A DNA stretch of 6,827 nt from Flavobacteriales bacterium UBA2426 (GTDB lineage: Bacteria > Bacteroidota > Bacteroidia > Flavobacteriales_F > PHOS-HE28), in contig DDRC01000059.1 in assembly GCA_002342985.1 (NCBI GenBank), positions 1 to 6,827 on the forward strand, written 5' to 3'. Within the stretch, counting starts at the first letter, position 1. Every line of letters starts with the position of its first letter. Made by a program: the position numbers and the translations under genes. Positions 1 to 6,465 of the stretch are shown here, in pieces. The notes beneath the pieces were generated by a model. It made no database searches, was not told where the DNA came from, and saw nothing but the letters and a program-made list of their open reading frames with translations.

Positions 1-1
1 C

Positions 2-712
2 TCTTGGACCAAAGGCCCTCGCCAGACGCTCTTCATCCTTCTGGGCACCTTGCTCATGGCTTGCAACCAGCGACCAGTGCCCCCGAAGCGATACCATACG
101 GATGCCTCGAACCAGGCATCCCTTCCCGACTGCTTCATGCTCTATCAGGACCTGTTCCACGCGGACTCCGTTGACTTGGAATCCCTGGGTCGGTTCGCAT
201 TGACAACAAGCACCATCGGCCACTTGGAGATCCGCTCGCAGCGGCTCATGGTCGGGGACCCGGTAATCCTGCACGATTTGGCCCCTTTGGCCTTGCCGAT
301 ACCCAATGGCTATCACCCGATCGACCTCGTTGAGGTGGCGAACCCGAAGCACATTGGTCATCGCATGAACGCATTGATCAGGCTGCGCCTGAACGATGAC
401 CCTCCGGAGAATTGGAAGTTTGCGAGCACTGACAGCCTATTGATGGACACGGCGGACGTTCGATCGGATAACTTCCATGGCTTCAGCGTCGATGCCGGAT
501 CGGCCCTGCTTTTCGACGCTAGACATCAGAAACGCCTGCTGGATCTAGACTTCGACAGGCTTTGGACCGACTCCACGAACGTGAACCCGGATGTCTTCTC
601 CTTCTCCACCAACGGCGATGGGCGATTCCCGGCCTACTGGGGATTCAACGAGCAGGGCGAGCCCTGCCAGCTTATCATCGACCTGTTGGTGGTCCGTTGC
701 AGATGCACCTGA
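2..712 (+). CDS. DUF4241-family lipoprotein, 5' end outside the window
   Basis: The frame is open to the window edge and has no ATG before a hydrophobic stretch (TLFILLGTLLMAC), so the true start lies upstream. The TTG at base 50 would remove the signal peptide and is not a credible start. LMAC, with its Cys codon at 62-64, fits a lipobox, so I infer a lipid-anchored envelope protein. The mature part resembles DUF4241: an N-terminal strand region with GHLEIRSQRLMVGDP and PIPNGYHPIDLVEV, a central GFSVDAGSALLFDA, and a C-terminal NGDGRFPAYWGFNEQG followed by LIIDLLVV. Members usually end close to this last motif, as this one does, five residues before the stop (RCRCT). The family has no settled biochemical role, and I assign none. 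Codons such as TTG, ATA and CTA seem commoner than in the genes to the right. Family assignment is from recalled motif pattern. Confidence 0.72.
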   Translation, partial: SWTKGPRQTLFILLGTLLMACNQRPVPPKRYHTDASNQASLPDCFMLYQDLFHADSVDLESLGRFALTTSTIGHLEIRSQRLMVGDPVILHDLAPLALPIPNGYHPIDLVEVANPKHIGHRMNALIRLRLNDDPPENWKFASTDSLLMDTADVRSDNFHGFSVDAGSALLFDARHQKRLLDLDFDRLWTDSTNVNPDVFSFSTNGDGRFPAYWGFNEQGEPCQLIIDLLVVRCRCT

Positions 713-902
713 CAAGGCCGTTCTCCGACCCAAGTTCAAGCCGAAGATCGCCCGCGCGCCACATGCTTCGAGCCGGAGCCGATCGTGAGTCTCTACATCG
801 AGGACATTTCCTGCTACATCGCCTGAACTGATCGCGGTGGTGAAGGAGAAGTTCGAGGAGGCTTGGCGCAGGGGGCTGCTGGGCCCCACCTCTGGCAACT
901 AA
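695..902 (+). pseudogene. Apparent frameshifted coding remnant after the DUF4241 gene
   Basis: No single frame is open across this stretch, yet three pieces read like ordinary protein. The first (699-788, the frame of base 699) gives ADAPDKAVLRPKFKPKIARA. The second (764-826, the frame of the preceding gene) gives CFEPEPIVSLYIEDISCYIA. The third (from about 819, again the frame of base 699) gives SPELIAVVKEKFEEAWRRG and ends in GPTSGN with TAA at 900-902. Joined, they would make a tail of about 65 residues with a credible amphipathic helix and stop. Reading it needs frame changes near 695, between about 740 and 764, and near 818. It could be a lost C-terminal extension of the DUF4241 protein, the 3' end of a separate decayed gene, or sequence errors. 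The last piece loosely recalls the C-terminal end of some small immunity-like proteins, which is only an impression. GC-rich DNA often gives plausible short frames by chance. Confidence 0.4.
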
Positions 903-1089
903 CCGCTCAATCCATAACGCAACGTCCAACTCCTGCCCCAACTGGGCCAGCACGCCGAGCAACACGTCCAGCAACGGATGGAATGCAAGCAAGTGGTGAT
1001 GTCACCGCCATCGATGACCGTGAATCGGCTGCATCGGCGAGCGGATGGGGGCGTTCTGCGTAACGCCGCTGGCCCACCGACAGCTCCAT
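903..1089. other. Intergenic stretch, no supported gene
   Basis: Together with the broken frames before it, this makes about 377 bases without an intact gene. The plus frame starting at 918 stays open to 1106 and begins RNVQLLPQLGQHAEQHVQQ, but it starts just after a stop, has no suitable early start codon and runs into the 3' end of the methyltransferase gene, so I do not call it. A perfect 6-bp inverted repeat (GGCGTT at 1050-1055, AACGCC at 1062-1067) lies 23 bases beyond the methyltransferase stop, but no T-run follows it on the minus strand. I see no tRNA, promoter box or repeat here. Confidence 0.5.
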
Positions 1090-1779
1090 TCAGGCTTCCG
1101 GTTTGACCGCCCTGAGCATCTCCCGCTTGCCTGGCGGGCCCGTCAGGCGCTCCACCCGGAAGCCAGCCCGCTCAAGCGTGCGGCGCACCTCTCCCTTCGC
1201 GCAATAGGTCACCAGCAGGCCGCCTGGCCGAAGCGCGCGGTGCATCCGCTCGAACACCTCCAGCGTCCACATCTCCGGCTGGTGCCCGGGTGCGAAGGCG
1301 TCGAAGTACACGACATCATAGCTCCCTGGCTCCTCGAACTGCTGCACCGGCAGTTCAACCTTTCGGAAGCGCAGCCCGCCGAAGGCCTCCTGCCATCCGG
1401 CCGAGGGATCGGTCATGCGCGCCATGAACGGCTCATGAAGGCCTGGCCATCCAAGGTCGGTGCAATGCCCGAGCCCTTCCAGCACCGAAGCCTGAACCGG
1501 ATGGGGCTCCAAGGCCGTGTAATCCACCGAGAGCTTGCCTTCCAAACAGCGCACCCATGTGAGCAGGAGGTTCAAGCCGGTGCCCAGTCCCACCTCCAGC
1601 ACATCCGCATGCGCACGGCCCGCATGCTCCAGGCCACTGCGGATGTAGACGTGCGTGCTCTCCACTACCGCCCCATGGATGCTGTGGTAGTGCTCACCGC
1701 CCCAGGTCAGCGTGCGCGAGCCATCGCCCGTCCGCACGGCGGTGATGCGCTTCGCTCCTGCTCCTTCGCCATTCGGCAT
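1090..1779 (-). CDS. mnmD: tRNA (5-methylaminomethyl-2-thiouridine)(34)-methyltransferase MnmD
   Basis: This 229-residue SAM-dependent methyltransferase matches the N-terminal methylase half of MnmC without the FAD oxidoreductase half. In this family it methylates 5-aminomethyl(-2-thio)uridine at the tRNA wobble position to the methylaminomethyl form, in the cytoplasm. Visible motifs are EHYHSIHGAVVES (29-41), the SAM-binding glycine loop EVGLGTGLN (62-70), the acidic strand end TALEPHP (88-94), YFDAFAPGHQPEMWT (158-172) with the Asp-Pro-Trp signature of MnmC methylases, and the terminal PPGKREMLRA (215-224). The frame is open upstream to 2058, but that part is antisense to the next gene and shows no family similarity. 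The ATG at 1777-1779 places EHYHS at the expected distance. An alternative ATG at 1849-1851 would overlap the neighbour's start codon and is less likely. No Shine-Dalgarno at useful spacing is seen. It is transcribed away from the propeller gene. Confidence 0.9.
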   Translation of the reverse strand: MPNGEGAGAKRITAVRTGDGSRTLTWGGEHYHSIHGAVVESTHVYIRSGLEHAGRAHADVLEVGLGTGLNLLLTWVRCLEGKLSVDYTALEPHPVQASVLEGLGHCTDLGWPGLHEPFMARMTDPSAGWQEAFGGLRFRKVELPVQQFEEPGSYDVVYFDAFAPGHQPEMWTLEVFERMHRALRPGGLLVTYCAKGEVRRTLERAGFRVERLTGPPGKREMLRAVKPEA

Positions 1780-1821
1780 ACCTCGGCCAGGGAGCGGTCG
1801 CCAACGGTTCGTCACCGCCCC

Positions 1822-1829
1822 TACTTTCG
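1822..1829 (+). promoter_or_regulatory. Possible -7 box of the propeller gene
   Basis: TACTTTCG differs from the Bacteroidota -7 consensus TAnnTTTG at one base. It lies 20 bases before the ATG at 1850, which would give a leader of roughly 10-15 bases, usual for this group. No convincing -33 TTG is seen about 19 bases upstream. A weaker alternative, TACTTTTC at 1836-1843, would leave almost no leader. Confidence 0.4.
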
Positions 1830-1837
1830 CAAACCTA
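1830..1837 (-). promoter_or_regulatory. Possible -7 box of mnmD
   Basis: On the minus strand these bases read TAGGTTTG, a full match to TAnnTTTG. They lie 50 bases upstream of the mnmD ATG, giving a leader of about 40-45 bases. The box directly abuts the plus-strand box at 1822-1829. No clear -33 element is visible, since the matching place lies inside the start of the propeller gene. Confidence 0.42.
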
Positions 1838-1849
1838 CTTTTCCTTCCC

Positions 1850-4369
1850 ATGCGCTCGATCCGCGGCCTTCTCCTTCCGCTCACCGTTCTCCCCTTCTGC
1901 TCAGCAGCCCAGCACTGGGTTGACCTGATGCTGGATGAGCAGACCAATGTCCAGGAGGTGAAAGCGGCATTCGATGCGCACTGGCAGGGGCGGACGGTGG
2001 CGCGCGGCAAGGGCTGGAAGCAGTTCCAGCGCTGGTACTGGTTCATGGAACAGCGCACCTACCCCACCGGCGAGCGCCTCGACCCCGCCATCCACCTGCA
2101 GGCCGCAGCCGAGGTCCGTGCTGCACGCGCCCAGCGCAGCGCGGTGCGCGACGCCGCCGTATGGGCGCCGCTCGGACCCACGAACTGGACCAGCATCTCG
2201 TACAATCCGGGCAACGGCCGCGTCAACATCATTGAGACCGACCCGAACAACCCCTCGGTGCTCTATGCGGGCACGCCGAGCAGCGGGCTCTGGCGCAGCG
2301 AGGACCACGGCGGCAGCTGGCAGCCGCTCTTCACGGACCTGCCTTCGATGGGCGTTTCGGGCATCGCCGTGCATCCCACCGAGCCGGGCCTCATCTACAT
2401 CGCCACGGGCGATGGCGATGGCGCCGACACGTACAGCGCCGGTGTACTGAAGAGCACCGACAACGGCGCCACTTGGACCCCAACGGGCCTCAACTGGAGC
2501 ATCGCCCAATCGCGCACCACCCGGGCGCTGCGCATGGATCCCAGCGATCCGGCCAGGCTGTATTGCGCCGCCAGCAACGGCCTGTTCCGCACGGTGGATG
2601 GCGGTGACACCTGGCAGATGACCATCAACGGCAGTTTCCGCGATGTGGAATTCAAGCCCGGTGACCCGACCCAGCTCTATGCCTGCACCGACCGCTTCTT
2701 CCGGAGCGTTGCGGAAGGCACTTCGTTCACGCCATCGAACGTGACGGGCCTTCCCGCTCCCGAGGAGGTGGGACGGATGGCCATCGCGGTCTCAGCGGCT
2801 GCCCCGGAGATGGTCTATGCGCTCTGCAGCCGCGAGGACGACAGCGGCTTCCTCGGGCTCTACCGAAGCACCGATGGCGGCCTCACCTTCAGCCTGCGGT
2901 CCGACTCCCCCAACCTCTTCGGCTACGGTGAGAGCGGCAACGACAGCGGCGGCCAGGCCTGGTACGATATGGCGCTCGCCGTCGACCCCCTCGATCCGGA
3001 GGTGGTCTATGTGGGAGGCATCAATGTGTGGAAGAGCACCGATGGCGGCGCCACCTGGCAGATCAAATCGCATTGGGTGTTCCCCTCCGAAATCGGCTAC
3101 ACGCACGCCGACATCCATTCCCTCGACATCCGCAATGGCAAGCTCTACTGCGGTTCGGACGGCGGCGTGCACGTCAGCGATGACGGCGCGGCCAACTGGA
3201 CCGACCTGAGCGCCGGCCTCGACATCATGCAGTTCTACCGCATGGGGAGCAGCGAGCTCCTTCCGCAGCTCGTCATGGCCGGCGCGCAGGACAATGGCAG
3301 CAACCGCCTGCTCAACGGCGCATGGACGCACGTATTCGGCGCTGATGGGATGGAGGCCGCCGTGGACCCCTTCAATGCCAACGTGGTGTTCAGCTCCTCG
3401 CAGAACGGCGGCCTTCGCCGATCGGACAATTCAGGCGAGGATTGGACCTCGCTCACGGACGACATGTTCGAGGAGGGGGCCTGGGTGACCCCGTTCGCGC
3501 TCGACCCCACCGTGCCGGGACGCATGCTCTCCGGCTTCAACAACCTGCTCTACTCCGAGGACCAGGGCGACAATTGGATCGCCATGACCAGTTGGCCCAC
3601 GGACCAGTTCGTGCGCTGCCTCGCTTTCGCCCCCAGCAACAGCGATGTGTGGTACGTTGCCCGCAACGACCGCATGGAGCGCCTCACCGATGCCGGCTGG
3701 GAGGTGACCGACATCCGGCCTGGACTTCCCAACCTCAGCCCCACCTCCTTCGCCGTGGACCATGACGATCCGCTGCATGTGTGGGTCTCCTTCTCCGGCA
3801 CGAGCAATGGGAACAAGGTGTTCGAGAGCACCGATGGCGGACTCACCTGGGCCAACCGCAGCAGCGGGCTGCCCAACACGCCGGTGAACTCCGTGGTGGC
3901 GCAGCCCGGTTCGCCCAACGGGCTATATGCCGGCACCGACCTCGGCGTCTTCTACCGCGATGATTACACCGGTGCATGGGAGCCCTACGGAACGGGCATG
4001 CCAAACGTCGTGGTGAGCGAACTGGAGATCAACATGAGCAGCGGCAAGCTGCGCGCGGCCACGTATGGCCGGGGCATCTGGGAGGCCGACCTGTTCATCT
4101 CCCCCTTCGCAGGCATGGACGGCCGACCGCGCGAGCCTGCCTTCCGGGTCATCCCCTTGGATGCGGAGGGACGGTTCGCCATCCAGGCCGGCAGTGATGC
4201 CGGACGGTTGCAGAGCGTGCGCGTATTCGATGCCACCGGCCGCGCAGTGCTTATGGAAGGGCGCTCCGCCGACCTCTCGGAAATCGACCTGCGGGGCGCG
4301 CGTGCCGGCGCCTATCTCGTGCAGGGCACCTTCGAGCAGGGCACTTGGTGCCGGCGCGTGGTGCGCTGA
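1850..4369 (+). CDS. Secreted Asp-box (BNR/VPS10-like) beta-propeller protein with T9SS sorting domain
   Basis: This 839-residue protein starts at the ATG at 1850, which places a signal peptide at the very N-terminus (MRSIRGLLLPLTVLPFCSAA, likely cut before Gln21). The frame is open back to 1712, but that part is antisense to mnmD. A helical linker (about 22-105) precedes a long beta-propeller region (about 105-750) with nine Asp-box type motifs of the S-x-D-x-G-x-T-W kind: near 150, 202, 248, 340, 396, 443, 525, 569 and 660. The last 75 residues form a T9SS type A sorting domain, with SVRVFDATGRAVL (789-801), IDLRGARAGAYLVQG (812-826) and the basic end RRVVR. I infer export through the Sec and T9SS machinery to the cell surface or medium. 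Asp-boxes are structural, so sialidase or other glycosidase activity should not be assumed. Cys17 is not in a lipobox. Confidence 0.88.
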   Translation: MRSIRGLLLPLTVLPFCSAAQHWVDLMLDEQTNVQEVKAAFDAHWQGRTVARGKGWKQFQRWYWFMEQRTYPTGERLDPAIHLQAAAEVRAARAQRSAVRDAAVWAPLGPTNWTSISYNPGNGRVNIIETDPNNPSVLYAGTPSSGLWRSEDHGGSWQPLFTDLPSMGVSGIAVHPTEPGLIYIATGDGDGADTYSAGVLKSTDNGATWTPTGLNWSIAQSRTTRALRMDPSDPARLYCAASNGLFRTVDGGDTWQMTINGSFRDVEFKPGDPTQLYACTDRFFRSVAEGTSFTPSNVTGLPAPEEVGRMAIAVSAAAPEMVYALCSREDDSGFLGLYRSTDGGLTFSLRSDSPNLFGYGESGNDSGGQAWYDMALAVDPLDPEVVYVGGINVWKSTDGGATWQIKSHWVFPSEIGYTHADIHSLDIRNGKLYCGSDGGVHVSDDGAANWTDLSAGLDIMQFYRMGSSELLPQLVMAGAQDNGSNRLLNGAWTHVFGADGMEAAVDPFNANVVFSSSQNGGLRRSDNSGEDWTSLTDDMFEEGAWVTPFALDPTVPGRMLSGFNNLLYSEDQGDNWIAMTSWPTDQFVRCLAFAPSNSDVWYVARNDRMERLTDAGWEVTDIRPGLPNLSPTSFAVDHDDPLHVWVSFSGTSNGNKVFESTDGGLTWANRSSGLPNTPVNSVVAQPGSPNGLYAGTDLGVFYRDDYTGAWEPYGTGMPNVVVSELEINMSSGKLRAATYGRGIWEADLFISPFAGMDGRPREPAFRVIPLDAEGRFAIQAGSDAGRLQSVRVFDATGRAVLMEGRSADLSEIDLRGARAGAYLVQGTFEQGTWCRRVVR

Positions 4370-4373
4370 GCGC

Positions 4374-6353
4374 CTAGAGCACGGTGAGCTCCGTCCGGCG
4401 ATTCAAGGCCTTGTTGGCATCGGTATCGTTGGGCGCCACGGGGCTCGTCGCGCCGTAACCAACGGCCACCAGGCGGGCAGCATCCACGCCTTGCGCAACA
4501 AGGTGGTCGCGGACGGCCTGCGCACGCGCCTCCGACAGCTTCTGGTTGAACGCCTCGGCACCGTCGCTGTCCGTATGCCCAGCGATCTGGAGCCGGAGCG
4601 CACCGTTGGCCCGCATCAGCTGCACGAGCTGATCGAGTTCCGCCTTGGAGGCGGCCTCGAGCTCAGCGCTGGCTGTGGCGAAGAACAGATTCCGCAGGGT
4701 GGTGCTGCTGCCTGACTTCAGGGGCTCGAGCTCCACATCCATGTCCATCCGCAAGGCGCCGCCGCCTTCGGGCACGGTGATTCGCTCGCTGTGCACCAGG
4801 TGGCCCTCGGCCTTGATGAAGAGCGCATAATCCCTGCCGCCCGGCACAGCCGCCATGTACTCTCCGGTGGCTGCATCACTCCGGAACCGGGCCACCAGCG
4901 AAGCGTCCGTGAGGTCCATGAGCTCCACATCGGCTTCCATGCCATTGATGAACTGGAGCGAGCGGATGCGCCCCTTGACGAGCACCGTGGTAGGCGCAGC
5001 GGTCATGACCGGCGCTCCGCCCGCGCTCGCCACGGGCTCGCCCATGGGCGCATCGGCCAGGAACTCGACCTGATAAAGGTCGTCCTCCCCATGCCCCGAT
5101 GAACGGAAGGAACTCAGGTAGCCATGCCTGTTATCGGCGGTCAGCACGAAGAAGAGGTCATCATCTGGCGAGTTCACCGGCCAACCCATGTTCTCGGGCT
5201 TGGTCCAGCGGCCGTTCTCGAGGCGCGTCCGGAAGACATCGTAACCGCCCATGGTGCTGTGGCCCTTGCTGCTGAAGTACAGCGTTCGGCCATCCGGATG
5301 AACGAACACCCCCTCCTCGTCGTGGATGGTATTCACGGTAGGGCCTAGGTTCTCGGCAGGGCCCCACTGGCCCGCTGCGGCATCCCAGCGGCTGCGATAG
5401 ATGTCCTGGCCGCCCACGTTGTCGTCAGGCCGCTCGCTCACGAAATAGAGCCACTGGCGATCGAAACTGTACCAGGCGCTGCTCTCGTGGTGAGGCGTAT
5501 TGATATTATCCCCCAGGGGCTGCGGCGCCGACCACGCATCGCCACGGCGCGTGCATTCGTACAGGTCTCCCGTGCCGTCCTGGTCGCGGTAGATGAGCAT
5601 GGTGCGCCCGTCGTTGAACAGGCCCACGCTCGCATCGTTTCCGGGGGTGTTAACCGGCTCGGGCAGGCGCTGTGCAGGCCCCCAGCCCATGTCGCCACGG
5701 CGCGTGACGTAGACATCCTCGAAGTAATCCCCGTTCACCTTGTTCACCTTGGCGGCGGGCTCCGATGGCCGGCGCGAAGTGAACAGGAGCAAGCTGCCAT
5801 CGGCCGTCATCACCGCCCCGTAGTCGGCTTGCTCCGTATTGATGGCCTCCCCCATATTGGTTACCTCAGCCCTTACCGGAGCAGCCATAAGGGCCTTGCC
5901 GTTCCGGCATTCGGCGATATGCTTATCGGCCGTGTTGTACAGCGGGTCGGGGTCTTGAAACGGATTCTGTGCCTTGTGGCGCTGGAATGCGGCCACGGCA
6001 TCGTCCCACCGCGCATTCAGCTGGAGCGCGTAGCCAAGCAGGAACTGGAGCCGGGGGATGCCCGGATTCACTTGAGCGGCCTTCTCCAGGAACGGCAGTG
6101 CCTTGTGGCGGTGCGGGCCGTTGAGCTGGCATAGGCCCATGCGCATGTTGGCCTCGGCGTCATCAGGGGCCAGGGCGAGCGCCGCCTCGTAGAGCGTCTC
6201 GGCATGCACGAATTGGGCACTGCCCTCGCGCTCCGCCCGCTCCGCGCGCTTGAGCAGGTCCTGCATACGCTTGTCGCCGGGCTGTTCCTGGGCTTGCGCG
6301 CCGGCAGCAGCCAGCACGGCCAAGGCCGAGTAGAGGTATCCGCGCATGTTCAT
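4374..6353 (-). CDS. PorE-like TPR / PD40 propeller / OmpA-C envelope protein
   Basis: From the ATG at 6351-6353 the protein has 659 residues. Order of parts: signal peptide (about 1-21, YSALAVLAAAGAQA), TPR-like helices (about 30-150), five PD40 propeller blades (about 175-430; for example HPDGRTLYFSSKG at 352-364), a carboxypeptidase-regulatory-like beta-sandwich (about 455-540), and an OmpA C-terminal peptidoglycan-binding domain (about 552-659). In the last, AGHTDSDG (591-598) and LSEARAQAV (606-614) supply Asp595 and Arg610, 15 residues apart as in diaminopimelate-binding OmpA proteins. The architecture is that of PorE of the Porphyromonas type IX secretion system, so I infer a periplasmic, wall-bound scaffold. 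Unlike PorE there is no lipobox Cys. Many paralogues of this plan exist per genome, so the true PorE role is unproven. ATGs at 6347 and 6383 are other possible starts; the latter would put ten residues before the signal peptide. Confidence 0.87.
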   Translation of the reverse strand: MNMRGYLYSALAVLAAAGAQAQEQPGDKRMQDLLKRAERAEREGSAQFVHAETLYEAALALAPDDAEANMRMGLCQLNGPHRHKALPFLEKAAQVNPGIPRLQFLLGYALQLNARWDDAVAAFQRHKAQNPFQDPDPLYNTADKHIAECRNGKALMAAPVRAEVTNMGEAINTEQADYGAVMTADGSLLLFTSRRPSEPAAKVNKVNGDYFEDVYVTRRGDMGWGPAQRLPEPVNTPGNDASVGLFNDGRTMLIYRDQDGTGDLYECTRRGDAWSAPQPLGDNINTPHHESSAWYSFDRQWLYFVSERPDDNVGGQDIYRSRWDAAAGQWGPAENLGPTVNTIHDEEGVFVHPDGRTLYFSSKGHSTMGGYDVFRTRLENGRWTKPENMGWPVNSPDDDLFFVLTADNRHGYLSSFRSSGHGEDDLYQVEFLADAPMGEPVASAGGAPVMTAAPTTVLVKGRIRSLQFINGMEADVELMDLTDASLVARFRSDAATGEYMAAVPGGRDYALFIKAEGHLVHSERITVPEGGGALRMDMDVELEPLKSGSSTTLRNLFFATASAELEAASKAELDQLVQLMRANGALRLQIAGHTDSDGAEAFNQKLSEARAQAVRDHLVAQGVDAARLVAVGYGATSPVAPNDTDANKALNRRTELTVL

Positions 6354-6425
6354 GGCTCGGGGTCGTTGAAAAGCGCTGTTCATACGTCATTCCCGCCTCA
6401 AGGTTCGGGGCCTTGGGCCCTGGGC

Positions 6426-6433
6426 TATGTTTG
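6426..6433 (+). promoter_or_regulatory. Probable -7 box of the M42 peptidase gene
   Basis: TATGTTTG is a full match to the Bacteroidota -7 consensus TAnnTTTG, 32 bases before the ATG at 6466. A possible weak -33 match (GGTTCG, 6402-6407) lies about 18 bases upstream. The spacer between them contains a small inverted repeat (GGGCC at 6408-6412, GGCCC at 6416-6420), which might be an operator or simply GC-rich sequence. Confidence 0.5.
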
Positions 6434-6465
6434 CCCGCCGACCCACGGCATGAAACGAACCCCGC

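Noticed and set aside
50..52. TTG at base 50 as the start codon of the first gene
   Set aside because: It would leave only four residues before the lipobox Cys, while the frame continues upstream with a hydrophobic segment suited to a signal peptide.
1050..1067. Hairpin GGCGTT/AACGCC downstream of mnmD as a terminator
   Set aside because: The stem is only 6 bp and no T-run follows on the minus strand, so a Rho-independent terminator is not supported.
1045..1923. Plus-strand open frame of 292 codons antisense to mnmD
   Set aside because: It is rich in His, Arg and Pro without family motifs, and the opposite strand carries clear MnmC-type motifs. It is a GC-rich shadow frame.
1780..2058. N-terminal extension of mnmD by up to 93 residues
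   Set aside because: This part is antisense to the signal peptide and linker of the propeller protein and shows no methyltransferase similarity. The ATG at 1777-1779 gives the expected family length.
1901..2509. Minus-strand frame of 202 codons antisense to the propeller gene; similar long shadows at 2792-3331 and 3431-3778
   Set aside because: They are Ala/Gly/Val/Arg-rich low-information translations opposite a well-supported gene.
1850..4369. Calling the propeller protein a sialidase
   Set aside because: Asp-boxes are structural and occur in many non-enzymatic propellers. I could not see the arginine triad or other catalytic residues of sialidases.
5487..6134. Plus-strand frame of 215 codons opposite the OmpA-family gene
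   Set aside because: The minus strand encodes clear PD40 and TPR sequence here, and the plus frame has no recognisable motif.
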